A stretch of DNA of 64,000 bases from Nocardiopsis mwathae (GCF_014201195.1 NZ_JACHDS010000001.1:5022001-5086000); one strand, 5' to 3'; shown: positions 21,042-30,619, numbered from the stretch's first letter. Numbers and translations are program-made. The notes: a model not told the origin generated them from the letters alone.

Positions 21042-22447
21042 GCGGGAGCACGAGAGACACCGCCGCGACCACCGACCGGGTCGACCGGCGGCTGCTGGGG
21101 ATCGCGTCCATCCTGGTGCTCGGCACCTTCATGGCCACGATCGACGCCACCATCGTCAGCGTCGGCATCGACACCCTGGCCGGCGAGTTCGACGCCTCCG
21201 TCACCGAGATCCAGTGGGTCTCCACCGCCTACCTGCTGGCCGTCGTCACGGCCGTGCCCGCCTCGGGCTGGCTCGCCGACCGGTTCGGCGCGCGGCGGAC
21301 CTGGCTGGCCGCCGTGGGGGTGTTCCTCCTCGGCTCGCTGCTGTGCGCGCTGGCCTGGTCGGCGACCAGCCTGATCGTGTTCCGGGTGATCCAGGGTCTG
21401 GGCGGCGGCCTGCTGCCGCCGACCGGGCAGGCGCTGCTGGCCCGCATCGCCGGCCCGGCGCGCACCGGGCGGGTGATCAGCATCGTCGCGGTCGTCCCCC
21501 TGCTGTCCCCGGTGCTCGGCCCGCTGGTCGGCGGCGCCATCCTCGGCGTGGCACCCTGGCCGTGGCTGTTCTTGGTCAACCTGCCGATCGGGGTGGCCGC
21601 GGTGCTGCTCGCGCACCGCCACGTGCCGGCGATCGCGCCGTCGCCGCAGCGCACCGCGTTCGACTTCCGAGGGGCCGCGCTGCTCTCCCCTGGCCTGGCC
21701 GTGCTGGTGTACGGGCTGACCGAGGCCGCCCACGGCCGCACCCTCCCGGCCGCGATCGGGGTGGCCGCCGGCGCGGCGATGCTGGTCGGCTTCACCGTGC
21801 ACGGGCTGCGGACCCGCCGGACCCCGCTGATCGACCCCCGGCTCTTCGCCCGGCCGCCGTTCGGCGCCGCCGCCCTCGCGCTGCTCGTCCTGGGCGCGTC
21901 GGTCTTCGGCACGATGTTCCTGCTCCCGCTGTACTTCCAGACCGGCCGCGGCCTGTCGGCGTGGGAGGCCGGCCTGCTGCTCGCACCGCAGGGAGTGGGC
22001 GCGGCCGCGGGGGCGGTACTGGTCAACCGCACCATCGACGCGGTCGCCCCCCGGACCCTGGTGGTCACCGGCATCGTGCTGATCCTCCTGGGGACGGTCC
22101 CCTTCACCCAACTGGACCACGGGCTTGCGGACGGAGCGATCGCCGCGGCGCTCGTCGTCCGCGGCCTCGGGATGGCCATGATCGGCGCCCCCGTCATGAA
22201 CATCGTCTACAGCCGTATCGAGCCCGACCACCTCCCCCGCGCATCCGCGGCGCTCAACCTGCTCAACACCGTCGGCGGAGCCGTCGGCACCGCGGCCCTC
22301 GCCGTGGTCCTGCAGGACCGCCTCTCCGCCCACGGCCCCGACATCGCCGGGGCGTTCGCCGACACCTTCTGGTGGGTCGTCGGCCTCTGTCTGCTCGCCG
22401 CCGCCGGGGCCACCAGGCTGCCCCGGACCCACGCTAGGAAACCGTGA
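21038..22447 (+). CDS. MFS exporter, DHA2 (EmrB/QacA) family, likely siderophore efflux
   Basis: A 469-residue membrane protein with a 14-helix hydrophobic pattern. Motif A reads [11 protein letters not shown], and the DHA2-type motif C region reads [14 protein letters not shown]. The first helix has the usual [12 protein letters not shown]. Such proton-driven pumps export small molecules. Its place between the NRPS (4-bp ATGA overlap) and the DAHP synthase (4-bp overlap) makes export of the finished siderophore the natural role. The start at 21038 is fixed by that overlap; the in-frame start further upstream lies inside the NRPS. Confidence 0.88.
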   Translation: MSGSTRDTAATTDRVDRRLLGIASILVLGTFMATIDATIVSVGIDTLAGEFDASVTEIQWVSTAYLLAVVTAVPASGWLADRFGARRTWLAAVGVFLLGSLLCALAWSATSLIVFRVIQGLGGGLLPPTGQALLARIAGPARTGRVISIVAVVPLLSPVLGPLVGGAILGVAPWPWLFLVNLPIGVAAVLLAHRHVPAIAPSPQRTAFDFRGAALLSPGLAVLVYGLTEAAHGRTLPAAIGVAAGAAMLVGFTVHGLRTRRTPLIDPRLFARPPFGAAALALLVLGASVFGTMFLLPLYFQTGRGLSAWEAGLLLAPQGVGAAAGAVLVNRTIDAVAPRTLVVTGIVLILLGTVPFTQLDHGLADGAIAAALVVRGLGMAMIGAPVMNIVYSRIEPDHLPRASAALNLLNTVGGAVGTAALAVVLQDRLSAHGPDIAGAFADTFWWVVGLCLLAAAGATRLPRTHARKP

Positions 22448-23520
22448 TGCATCCCCTGCCCACACCGGCCGCCCTCACCGCGGCCCACCCGCTGACCCCT
22501 GCGGCGGCCGACGCCGTCGCCGACCACCGCGCCACCGTCGCCGCCGTCCTCGACCGACGCGACCCCCGCCTGCTCGTGGTCGTCGGCCCCTGCTCGGTCC
22601 ACGACCCCGCCGCCGCCCTGGAATACGCGGGGCTGCTCGCCGACGCCGCCCGGCGCCTCGCCGACGACCTGGTGCTCGTCTTCCGCGCCTACCTGGAGAA
22701 GCCGCGCACCATCACCGGCTGGACCGGCCTGATCGCCTGCCCCGGCCTCGACGGCAAGGGCGACCTCGCCACCGGCCTGCGGCTCGGCCGGTCCTTCCTC
22801 ACCGACGCCGCCGCCACCGGCCTGCCTCTCGCCTACGAGTTCGTCGACCCCGCCCTCGCCCCGTACGTCGCCGACACGGTGTCGTGGGCGGCCGTCGGCG
22901 CACGGACCGTCGCCAGCCAGCCCCACCGCCACCTGGCCTCCTGGCTCCCCATGCCGGTCGGCATGAAGAACTGCGTCTCCGGCCGCCTGGACACCGCCAT
23001 CGCCGCGGTCCAGGCCGCCGCCCACCCGCACACCCTCCCCACCGTGTCACCCGACGGGTGCCTCACCGCCCTCGACAGCACCGGAAACCCCGACGCCCAC
23101 CTGGTCCTCCGCGGCGGCCCGACCCCCAACTACGACATGACCGGCGTCGCCCAGGCCCGCTCCGCACTCGCGGCGGCCGACCTGCCGCACCGCCTCGTCG
23201 TCGACGCCGCCCACGGCAACAGCGGAAAGGACCACGACCGCCAGCCGCACGTCATCACCGACCTGGCCGCCCAGATCGCCGACGGCGACGACTCACTGGC
23301 CGGTGTCATGATCGAGTCCTACCTGTCCGACGGAAGACAGGACCCGGGAGCCGCAACCCTCCGCCCCGACCTCAGCATCACCGACCCCTGCCTCGGCTGG
23401 TCCCGCACCGTCCCTCTCCTCGACCACCTCGCCCTGGCCTCCCGCCGCCGCAGGAGCTCACCCCGCGCCGTCGCCGACCAGGCCGACCGACCGGCGTCGA
23501 CCTCCGGCGCCGCCCCCTAG
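22444..23520 (+). CDS. 3-deoxy-7-phosphoheptulonate (DAHP) synthase, class I AroF/G/H type
   Basis: A 358-residue class I DAHP synthase, which condenses PEP and erythrose 4-phosphate in the first step of the shikimate pathway. The metal-binding Cys lies in VVGPCSVHD, the His in DAAHGNSGKDHDRQ, the Glu in GVMIESYLSDGRQ and the Asp in SITDPCLGW. The substrate blocks FRAYLEKPRT and GARTVASQPHR are present. The start is GTG at 22444 (4-bp overlap with the exporter stop) or the next codon, ATG 22447. Most actinomycetes use a class II enzyme for housekeeping, so this copy is probably dedicated to chorismate supply for DHB under iron control. Confidence 0.88.
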   Translation: MMHPLPTPAALTAAHPLTPAAADAVADHRATVAAVLDRRDPRLLVVVGPCSVHDPAAALEYAGLLADAARRLADDLVLVFRAYLEKPRTITGWTGLIACPGLDGKGDLATGLRLGRSFLTDAAATGLPLAYEFVDPALAPYVADTVSWAAVGARTVASQPHRHLASWLPMPVGMKNCVSGRLDTAIAAVQAAAHPHTLPTVSPDGCLTALDSTGNPDAHLVLRGGPTPNYDMTGVAQARSALAAADLPHRLVVDAAHGNSGKDHDRQPHVITDLAAQIADGDDSLAGVMIESYLSDGRQDPGAATLRPDLSITDPCLGWSRTVPLLDHLALASRRRRSSPRAVADQADRPASTSGAAP

Positions 23521-23657
23521 GAGGTGCCCGTGGGACGGGGGTAGTCCCGCGAGGTCAGCGGGTATACCGGCTGCCAGGGAAAAGGCGGCGGTGGCGCGGC
23601 GCCCGGGGGTGGCGGCTCGGGGCCATGGGGTCCGGGAACGCCGGAACGGGAGACGGC

Positions 23658-25115
23658 ATGCGCGTGCTGGTCACCGGAGCGACCGGCTACATCGGCGGGC
23701 GCCTGGTTCCTGGGCTGCTCGACGCCGGGCACGACGTGCGGTGCATGGCGCGCTCACCCGGGAAACTGCGGGACCTGCCCTGGCGGGACAGGGTCGAGGC
23801 GGTACCCGGCGACGTGCTGGACCCCGCCGGCCTCGCCCCGGCGCTGAGCGGTATCGACACCGCCTACTACCTCGTGCATTCGATGGGCGGCGGGGACTTC
23901 CGCCGACGCGACCCGCAGGGGGCGCGCAACTTCGCCGACGCCGCCGCACGCGCCGGAGTCCGCCGCATCGTCTACCTGGGCGGCCTCACGCCGCGCGGCG
24001 AACCGCTGTCGGCCCATCTCGCCTCCCGGGACAGGGTCGGTCGGCTCCTCCTCGACTCACCGGTTCCCACCGCGGTGCTCCGCGCGGCCGTCATCATCGG
24101 CTCGGGCTCTGCGTCGTTCGAGATGCTCCGCTACCTCACCGAGCGGCTGCCGGTCATGACCACCCCGCGCTGGGTGCGGACACGGGTGCAGCCGATCGCC
24201 GTGCGCGATGTGCTGCGCCTGCTCGTGGAGTCGGCGGAGCTGCCCGCCGACGTCGACCGCGCCTTCGACATCGGCGGCCCCGATGTCCTCACCTACGCCG
24301 ACATGATCCAGCGCTTCGCACGCGTCGCGGGTATCCGCCGACGGATCATCCTCCCGCTGCCGGTTCTCACGCCCTGGCTGTCGAGCCTGTGGGTCGGCCT
24401 CATCACCCCGGTCCCCGGTTCCATCGCCCGGCCGCTGGTGGACTCGCTGCGCAACGAGGTCGTCTGCGCCGAGGACGACCTGGCCGACCTGCTCGACGAC
24501 CACGAACGCCTGGGCTTCGACGAGGCGGTACGGCTCGCCCTGGGCCGGGTCCGCGAGGCCAGGGTCGACACCCGGTGGTCGTCCGCGGACTGGCCCAGCG
24601 CGCCGTCCGAACCCCTGCCCACCGATCCGGGGTGGACGGGCGGCTCCCTGTACGTGGACGAGCGGCGGCGCGAGGTCGACGCGCCGCCCGGGGCGCTGTG
24701 GCGCGTCATCGAGCGCATCGGCGGAGAGCGGGGGTGGTACTCCTGGCCGATGGCCTGGGCGGCGCGCGGCTGGTTCGACCGCCTCTTCGGCGGGGTGGGG
24801 CTGCGCCGCGGGCGCCGGGACCCGGAGCGGCTGCGCGTGGGCGACTCCGTGGACTTCTGGCGGGTCGAGGAGATCGAGCCCGGTCGGCTGCTGCGGCTGC
24901 GCGCCGAGATGCGGCTGCCCGGTCTCGCCTGGCTGGAGCTGCGGGTGGAGCCGGGGGAGCCGAACACCGTCCTGCGGCAGCGGGCGGTCTTCCACCCGCG
25001 CGGGCTGGCGGGCCAGGCGTACTGGTGGGGCATCGCGCCGTTCCACGGCGTGGTCTTCGGCGCCATGGCGGACAACATCGCCGCCGCGGCGGAGTCGGAC
25101 GGCACAGCCGACTGA
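23658..25115 (+). CDS. NAD(P)-binding epimerase-like protein with C-terminal DUF2867/SRPBCC domain
   Basis: A 485-residue two-domain protein. The N-terminal half is an atypical SDR with the Rossmann motif VTGATGYIGG at residues 5-14 and the phrases YYLVHSMG and YLGGLTPRGE. It lacks a clear YxxxK. The C-terminal ~150 residues (from about WTGGSLYVDERR) form the DUF2867 domain, with FWRVEEIEPGRLLRLRAEMRLPG and QRAVFHPRGLAGQAYWW. The substrate is not known for this family. I chose ATG 23658 because the Rossmann strand starts at once; ATG 23625 is in frame and possible. It converges on the photolyase gene, a neighbour with which such proteins are sometimes found. Confidence 0.8.
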   Translation: MRVLVTGATGYIGGRLVPGLLDAGHDVRCMARSPGKLRDLPWRDRVEAVPGDVLDPAGLAPALSGIDTAYYLVHSMGGGDFRRRDPQGARNFADAAARAGVRRIVYLGGLTPRGEPLSAHLASRDRVGRLLLDSPVPTAVLRAAVIIGSGSASFEMLRYLTERLPVMTTPRWVRTRVQPIAVRDVLRLLVESAELPADVDRAFDIGGPDVLTYADMIQRFARVAGIRRRIILPLPVLTPWLSSLWVGLITPVPGSIARPLVDSLRNEVVCAEDDLADLLDDHERLGFDEAVRLALGRVREARVDTRWSSADWPSAPSEPLPTDPGWTGGSLYVDERRREVDAPPGALWRVIERIGGERGWYSWPMAWAARGWFDRLFGGVGLRRGRRDPERLRVGDSVDFWRVEEIEPGRLLRLRAEMRLPGLAWLELRVEPGEPNTVLRQRAVFHPRGLAGQAYWWGIAPFHGVVFGAMADNIAAAAESDGTAD

Positions 25116-25121
25116 AGCGCG

Positions 25122-25145
25122 GGCGGTGGGGTCTCGCCCACCGCC
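25122..25145. terminator. Bidirectional terminator between convergent genes
   Basis: A perfect 9-bp stem (GGCGGTGGG with CCCACCGCC) closes a six-base loop. It lies 7 bases after the stop of the epimerase-like gene and about 70 bases beyond the end of the convergent photolyase gene, so it could serve both. Confidence 0.6.
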
Positions 25146-25213
25146 TCCGCGAACCGCGCGCCCTGTCCCCTCCTCCTGCGGGACCGCGGCTTCCGCGCCG
25201 CCGGGCCCGCGGC

Positions 25214-26536
25214 TCACTCACCCAGCTCCACCAGCGGCTTCGGGTAGCCGATCGGCGGGGTCCGCGCCCGCCACGGGGTGTGGACGTCCGCACCGGGAAG
25301 GTCGGCGAGCTCGGCGACGTGGCGGCGGATGTAGGTGCCCTCCGGGTCGAACCTCCGGGACTGCCGCAGCAGGTTGAACCTCCGGTTGGGGCGGGTGTCG
25401 TTGCCGGTCCCGGCCACCCACTGCCAGTTGCCGCAGTTGTCGGCGATGTCGCCATCGGTGAGCAGGGTGTGGAAGTGGGCTGCGCCGTTCCTCCAGTGCA
25501 CGCGCAGGTACCGGGTGAGGAACGCGGCGGTGATCATGCGGGCGCGGTTGTGCATGAAGCCCTCCGACATGAGCTGCCGCATCCCCGCGTCCACGATCGG
25601 CACACCCGTCCGGCCGCGGCGCCATGCCTCAAGACCTTCCTCGTCATCGCGCCACCGCGCACCGCGCGGCCGGTAGTCACGCACGGCGATGCCGGGGAAA
25701 GCCGCGGTGACCTGGTGGTGGAAGTCCCGCCACGCGAGCTGGCGGACCCAGGCGCGGCCGCCGGGGGTCGCACAGGCGGCTTCCGCCGCTTCCAGCGGGG
25801 ACAGGCAGCCGAAGCGCAGGTCGGCGCTGAGCCGGGAGGTCGCGGCCGCGGCGAGGTCGTCGTGCGTCTGCTCATAGGAGGAACAGCCCCCGGACAGCCA
25901 CGCGCTCAGGCGGCGGCGCGCCGCCCGCTCACCGCCGGACTGCCTGAGCGGGGACAGGTCGCCGACGCCTTCGTCGGCCCCACCGAGCACGTCCTCCGGG
26001 GAACCGCCCTCGGCGATCCCCGGGGGCAGGCCGAGGCGTGTCGGCGCGGCGACCACGTCGCGCCGGCGGCACGACTCCCACACCCGCCAGTAGGGCGTGA
26101 AGACCTTGTAGTGGTCGCCTCCCGCCGGCACCGGTTCGCCCGGGGGGACGACCGTGACCCCGGGGAACTCCGCGACCTCCACACCCGCGGCGGCCGCCTC
26201 GCGGTGCAGCCGCGCCGAACGCGCGGAGGCGAACGCGCTCACGTCCGCGCTCAGGTGGACGCGCCCGGCATCCGTCTCCCGCGCGACGCGGATCGTCTCG
26301 CGGACCGTGTCGCCGCGGCGCAGCACCAGGCCCCCGCCCGCCGCCCGGAGGGCGCCGCGCAGGTCCGAGAGCGCCTCACACAGGTAGGCGATCCGGTTCC
26401 GTGCCGCCCGGGCCGTGATCGCGGGGTCGGCGACGAACAGCGGCACCACGGGAGCACCACGGTCGACCGCCGCTGCCAGCGCCGGCTGATCGCGGACCCG
26501 CAGGTCCCTGGTGAACAACACGATGGTCGGACGCAT
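25214..26536 (-). CDS. phr: Deoxyribodipyrimidine photolyase (class I cryptochrome/photolyase family)
   Basis: A 440-residue flavoprotein that would use blue light to split cyclobutane pyrimidine dimers in DNA. The N-terminal domain starts TIVLFTRDLRVRDQPAL, the usual antenna-binding Rossmann region. The C-terminal FAD domain shows YEQTHDD, LSADLRFGCLSP, WRDFHHQV, GVPIVDAGMRQL, GFMHNRARMI, the W-R-N-G segment and NWQWVAGTGNDTRPNRRFN. The last includes the tryptophan and Asn/Asp positions that contact FAD. Length matches bacterial CPD photolyases (~440-480). A 6-4 photolyase or cryptochrome role cannot be excluded. Confidence 0.92.
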   Translation of the reverse strand: MRPTIVLFTRDLRVRDQPALAAAVDRGAPVVPLFVADPAITARAARNRIAYLCEALSDLRGALRAAGGGLVLRRGDTVRETIRVARETDAGRVHLSADVSAFASARSARLHREAAAAGVEVAEFPGVTVVPPGEPVPAGGDHYKVFTPYWRVWESCRRRDVVAAPTRLGLPPGIAEGGSPEDVLGGADEGVGDLSPLRQSGGERAARRRLSAWLSGGCSSYEQTHDDLAAAATSRLSADLRFGCLSPLEAAEAACATPGGRAWVRQLAWRDFHHQVTAAFPGIAVRDYRPRGARWRDDEEGLEAWRRGRTGVPIVDAGMRQLMSEGFMHNRARMITAAFLTRYLRVHWRNGAAHFHTLLTDGDIADNCGNWQWVAGTGNDTRPNRRFNLLRQSRRFDPEGTYIRRHVAELADLPGADVHTPWRARTPPIGYPKPLVELGE

Positions 26537-27112
26537 ACGACCTCCTGCCTCCCACCCCGAAATGTACTCAACGCGACCGCTCCGATCCGTGGAGCAGCGG
26601 CAGTGGTCAGGCGTGTCGTGCTGCGGCCGACCACCCGCGACCTGCCCGTAGGGGATCAGCGGTGCCGAGGAGCGCTCCCACGGAGGACAGGCTCCCGGCT
26701 CGTCCCGAATCGATGCGATGGGAACCTCGCACCCGCATCAGCCGCCCGCCGCGCCCTACCCCCCGCGACCCGCACTCACAGCCGATGTACTCGTCGACCG
26801 CGATTCCGGCTCGTCGAAGCTGGTCCATGGCCGACTGGAGCGGACCGGTGCGGCCTTGGGCAGCGAGTGGAACGCCTCGGCCTGGGTGGCCCGGTTGCAC
26901 CCGGTATCGGGGTCGATGACCAGATACCGGGCGATCCGCGCCAGCGCCCAGGCCCCTGTGGTCGGGTTCCGACTGGCGTTCACGGCCATCCTGGCCACGC
27001 ATTTCCGCAGACCATCCGGGCATCTCCCGATCGGCGCCATGACTCTCGCCTTTCCCGGGAATGAATGCCTCCATGACATCCGGCACGAGGCACAGCCGCC
27101 TCGAACGCGGCC
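26537..27112. other. Gene-poor region between photolyase and Rieske genes
   Basis: About 575 bases with only short overlapping frames. The 26,540-26,600 part probably holds the photolyase promoter. A stretch near 26,870-27,040 on the minus strand looks like an IS3-type orfA remnant and is listed separately. Nothing else is recognisable. Confidence 0.5.
26870..27040 (-). pseudogene. Remnant of an IS3-family orfA (transposase helix-turn-helix protein)
   Basis: Read on the minus strand from the ATG at 27040, the start MAPIGRCPDGLRKCVARMAV, then WALARIARYLVIDPDTGCN and RATQAEA, follows the layout of actinobacterial IS3 OrfA proteins (short Pro/Tyr lead, DELRERA helix, LRRIADQLGI recognition helix, WVRQAE). 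Similarity stops at about 26,870 and no orfB follows. No terminal repeats were found. The match is by eye and moderate. Confidence 0.4.
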
Positions 27113-28225
27113 TTACGGATGATCCTGGTCGTTGAGTAGCCGTTCTTGATCGGGGCGGGACGACCTGTGAAGGCGCTCTTCGCCTTGGGAGCTGTTCGGC
27201 GTCCCGGACGGTGCTGAGAGGAACTGTCGCGCCCACTTACGGTAGGTACCGATCGGTCCGTCTCCGCGTGCTAGGCGCGGCGGATCGATGTAGCGCTTGT
27301 GATTCCAGATGGGCACGTCACTGCCGATATCCCATTTGAGTAGGGGTTTGTAGAGGCGGGCTAGCAGGCGCGCGAGGCGTTCGCCGACGGGAGCGCGCAG
27401 CGCAGGGGGCAGAAAACGCAGAGCTGGAAGTGCTGCGCTGATGGGGAGGCGGATTTCGATGTGCCACGGCCCGGTGGCGATGGGAAGGACCCACATGCGC
27501 AGTCGGCCTAGGCCGGCGGGCAGGGGCAGATCGGCACGGATGCCGCTGACTCCGTAGACATGGATGCGTGGGGTGAGGTGTACCTCGCCCAGCAGAGGCA
27601 CGCGCCGACCGACGCGCATGGTGTAGGTAAACCAGGTGTCGTGGTAGACGAGGTCGTTCTCGGGAGGTTGCAGGACGGTGAACCCGTGGAGGGCGGCGAG
27701 GTGTCCGCTGTCGACGGCGTTCTCGCAGACCTCCTGGGGGTGCCCGGCGAGGGTGAAGGTGTGGTGTACAGGACGGCAGTAGGGGCGCTGGGGAGGTCCC
27801 GACAGGTCAGGGATCTGCCAAGCTGGCGCACTGCCGTCCTGTTCGTAGCCGATGAAGACGATGTCGTTGACTTCATGCAGCGGCAGTGCGGTCAGAGAGA
27901 TTCGGGGCGGTTGGGTGCCATAGCCGGTGGCCGTACATGTGCCGTCGGTGGCGAAGGCGAACCGGTGGAACGGACAGATGAGGTGTTCACCCTTGACGGT
28001 GCCACCGTGGCCGAGGTGAGCACCGAGGTGAGGGCAGTGGGGTTGGACGGCCCGTAGGCGGCCGCCTCGGGTTCGGTAGAGAACGACCTCCTCGTTCATG
28101 AAGGTACGCGTGAGAACGCGGCCTGGTGGAATCTCGCCGGAGCAGGCGATAGCGAACCAGCCGGTGGGGTAGGGCAGGGGAGGGCCGGCGGATGCCGCTG
28201 GCGGGGTGTGGGTGTCACGGGCCAT
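27113..28225 (-). CDS. Rieske [2Fe-2S] non-haem iron oxygenase
   Basis: A 370-residue oxygenase alpha subunit. The Rieske cluster ligands are C64-x-H66 and C84-xx-H87, in a GWFAIACSGEIPPG domain typical of KshA/PaO-like enzymes. The mononuclear iron motif is visible as ENAVDSGHLAALHGF (D-x2-H-x4-H). Such enzymes hydroxylate or oxidise terpenoid, steroid and tetrapyrrole substrates with electrons from a ferredoxin and reductase, neither of which is encoded here. I place the start at 28225, 1 base after the P450 stop, because AAGGA lies just upstream. The 6-codon-longer start at 28243 has no such site. As last gene of the terpene operon it is probably a late tailoring enzyme. Confidence 0.85.
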   Translation of the reverse strand: MARDTHTPPAASAGPPLPYPTGWFAIACSGEIPPGRVLTRTFMNEEVVLYRTRGGRLRAVQPHCPHLGAHLGHGGTVKGEHLICPFHRFAFATDGTCTATGYGTQPPRISLTALPLHEVNDIVFIGYEQDGSAPAWQIPDLSGPPQRPYCRPVHHTFTLAGHPQEVCENAVDSGHLAALHGFTVLQPPENDLVYHDTWFTYTMRVGRRVPLLGEVHLTPRIHVYGVSGIRADLPLPAGLGRLRMWVLPIATGPWHIEIRLPISAALPALRFLPPALRAPVGERLARLLARLYKPLLKWDIGSDVPIWNHKRYIDPPRLARGDGPIGTYRKWARQFLSAPSGTPNSSQGEERLHRSSRPDQERLLNDQDHP

Positions 28226-28226
28226 C

Positions 28227-29606
28227 TCAGAGTCCTTGAGCATGTGCCGGGGGTGCCGCCGGTGGGCGGGCGTGCCGTGCGAGAAGCCGCATTCGAGGTC
28301 CTCTTGGGCTGGCTACGGCGCTGACCGCCGATCGGACCGCTCGGCCCGGCACGTGCTGTAGGCGCCAGCGTGCTGTGATGGTCGAGAGCGCGAGCGCCGA
28401 CTCGGTGAGGGCGAAGGTGTCGCCGATGCATTTGCGCGCCCCGGCTCCGAACGGCAGGAACGTGGGCGACAGCGGTGGAAGGCGCCGGTCGGCCCAGCGG
28501 TCGGGGTCGAAGGTATGAGGGTCCGGGTAGAGCTGCGGGTCGTAGTGCATGAGGTAGGGGCTGAAGGCGAGGACGGTACCGGCGGGGATTCTGTGCGAGC
28601 CGAGCCGGGTGTGGGCGACGGCGGTTCGGGTGGACATCCATGGCGGCGGGTGGAGCCGCAGCGTTTCGACGACGATGCGCCGGGTCAGTTGAAGTCGGGG
28701 CAGATCCTCATAGGTGGCCGGTCTCCGGCCTGCGAGGACGGCGTCGACTTCCGCGTGAAGCCGCTGCTCGATGTGGGGATGCTGCGCCAGTAGGTGCAGT
28801 GCCCAAGCGATGGTGGCAGCGGTGGGTTCGACCCCGGCGAGGAAGAAGGTGAGGACCTGCTCCTCGATGTGTTCATCGCTGATGTGGCCCTGCTCGGTGT
28901 TGTCGCCGAGGCCGTCGCGTGTGGCGAGCAGTATCGACAGGAGGTCGGCGTGATCGGTCCGGCTGGCTCGGTGGTGCTCGATGGCGTGCCTGATCGTGTG
29001 GCGTAGGCGGTGTCGTGCCCGCCGGTAGCGGTGTTCCTCTGGTGTGGGCAGCTTGCTCAGCCAGGGTGCAAGCGTGTGCTTGTAGATGCCGCGCATGATG
29101 ACGCCGATGTCCGCGACTGCGGCCTCCACCAGGTGGGGGGGCAGCAGGGAGTGGAACATCGTCTTGGCGGCGATCCGGGCGGCCATCGCGGTCATCTCGT
29201 GAAGGAGATCGATGGACTCGCCGTCCTTCCATGAGTCGGCTGTTTCCCTGATCTGCGCGGTCATCACCTGCGCATATAGGGGGTAGCGACTCGTGTGGAA
29301 GGCCGGCTGGGCCAGCCTTCGCTGCTCGCGGTGATCGCGGTGAGGGCACGTGACAAGCCCGTTTCCCACCACCTTGCGGGCGCTTTCGTAGAAGGGGCCG
29401 CCTTTGTCGAAGATCCGTCCGTTCAGAAGAGCCTGGTGAGTCAGTTCAGGGGTGCACATGACCAGCGCTTTGTAGGGGCCGATTCGGATCTCCACAAGGT
29501 CTCCCCTAGGAGGAAGTGACTGGAGGAAACCCAGCGGATCACGCAGAAGCGGTATGGCATGGCCCAGCAGAGGAAGTGCGCCCGGGGCGGACGCAGCGGT
29601 TGTCAT
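28227..29606 (-). CDS. Cytochrome P450, terpene-tailoring type
   Basis: A 459-residue P450. The I-helix oxygen-activation motif reads LAGVEPTAAT (E-P-T replaces the usual D/E-T-T), the K-helix ExxR lies in ETLRLHPP, and the haem loop is FGAGARKCIGD with Cys393 as the thiolate ligand. No N-terminal membrane anchor is present. The overall style (A-G-x-E-P-T I-helix, W-M-S-T-R before the meander) resembles bacterial sesquiterpene oxidases such as those of the pentalenene and albaflavenone pathways. The ATG at 29606 has AAAGGA upstream. It lies 36 bases after the terpene synthase stop, so its substrate is probably the terpene made by that enzyme. Confidence 0.9.
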   Translation of the reverse strand: MTTAASAPGALPLLGHAIPLLRDPLGFLQSLPPRGDLVEIRIGPYKALVMCTPELTHQALLNGRIFDKGGPFYESARKVVGNGLVTCPHRDHREQRRLAQPAFHTSRYPLYAQVMTAQIRETADSWKDGESIDLLHEMTAMAARIAAKTMFHSLLPPHLVEAAVADIGVIMRGIYKHTLAPWLSKLPTPEEHRYRRARHRLRHTIRHAIEHHRASRTDHADLLSILLATRDGLGDNTEQGHISDEHIEEQVLTFFLAGVEPTAATIAWALHLLAQHPHIEQRLHAEVDAVLAGRRPATYEDLPRLQLTRRIVVETLRLHPPPWMSTRTAVAHTRLGSHRIPAGTVLAFSPYLMHYDPQLYPDPHTFDPDRWADRRLPPLSPTFLPFGAGARKCIGDTFALTESALALSTITARWRLQHVPGRAVRSAVSAVASPRGPRMRLLARHARPPAAPPAHAQGL

Positions 29607-29642
29607 AGACGTCCTTTCGTTTTCTGCTGTGCTGATTATCCG

Positions 29643-30617
29643 TTACGAAGTCACCTCTCGGTAGCGAGGGCAGGTGAGATGCCAATCCAAGCTGCCACGC
29701 ATCCAGAGTTTCATCGCCTCGATGAAGTGGTCGGAGTTCTCCCGATCCGCGCGCGGCAGTTCTCGGTAGGGACGCGAGGAAAGGAACCGATTCTCCGCAT
29801 CGTGGAAGTTCCGGAGCGCCATGGAGATGCATTCATGGGCAAGACGGGTTGCGTCCTGCCATGAGCAGTTCTTCTCTTGCGCCAGTACCGGGATGATGTT
29901 GTCGGTGTTTCCGACCGCCCATTCTTTGCCTGCCGAGAATAGGTCATTGGTCATCGCCACCACGTCTTGTTCAGCCTGACGCATGCTGATCAATTCGGGC
30001 ATCGCATGAACGTGAAGCGGCAGCTCATAGCGCCCCACGGCCTCCACCCAGTCGAGGCAGATGTCCATCCCGCCGGCGTTACGCCGCATGGCCACGTATG
30101 TGTCGAACTCCGGAACGATCTTTCCGGCGTTGTTGTGGGCCTCTTGGAGGAAGCTCTTGAAGGTTGCCTCCCAATGTGCTTCGTGCCGCCGGCGCCAGTC
30201 GGCGGTCGTGCGATGTTCCAGGCGCGCCAAGAGCTGACGCCAGGCCGCGAGAAGCGGCGTGTCCGGGGTCTGTGGCGGGTGGTCGTACAGGACAGAGCGG
30301 TAGGCGTCGAGGGCATCCGCGGCCCATACCGGGGATGCCTGCTTGTCCAGCGAGTCGTCCCACAGCCAGCTCCACCCCACCAGATCCGTGGCCAGGTCGA
30401 GATCGTCACCCTCTGCCCAGGGGTGTGTCCGTGCGACGAACAGGGGAAAGTCCGCGGCTCGGTACGCCTGCTCTGTCCGCGAGTCCGGCCATAGGCCGCG
30501 CTGGGCGACCCAGGCGTGGTGACGGAGACGGGAGCGCGCCACGTCCGCGCTGGTCCTGGAGGCATACGGGATGGTGACCCGGATGGGGCCGGTGCTGGGC
30601 CGTGCTGAACTCGTCAT
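29643..30617 (-). CDS. Class I terpene synthase (probably sesquiterpene cyclase)
   Basis: A 324-residue terpene cyclase. The Asp-rich motif is D87-D-S-L-D91 (WLWDDSLDKQ), and the second Mg site is N224-D-L-F-S-A-G-K-E232, a perfect NDxxSxxKE triad. The C-terminal R-Y pair (CPRYRE) is also in place, so the enzyme looks catalytically complete. Size matches bacterial sesquiterpene cyclases (~320-340), but a diterpene or methylated substrate cannot be excluded. I use ATG 30617 because GGAG precedes it and an earlier in-frame ATG (30689) lies inside the upstream prenyl synthase remnant. The product is unknown. Confidence 0.9.
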   Translation of the reverse strand: MTSSARPSTGPIRVTIPYASRTSADVARSRLRHHAWVAQRGLWPDSRTEQAYRAADFPLFVARTHPWAEGDDLDLATDLVGWSWLWDDSLDKQASPVWAADALDAYRSVLYDHPPQTPDTPLLAAWRQLLARLEHRTTADWRRRHEAHWEATFKSFLQEAHNNAGKIVPEFDTYVAMRRNAGGMDICLDWVEAVGRYELPLHVHAMPELISMRQAEQDVVAMTNDLFSAGKEWAVGNTDNIIPVLAQEKNCSWQDATRLAHECISMALRNFHDAENRFLSSRPYRELPRADRENSDHFIEAMKLWMRGSLDWHLTCPRYREVTS

Positions 30618-30619
30618 GT

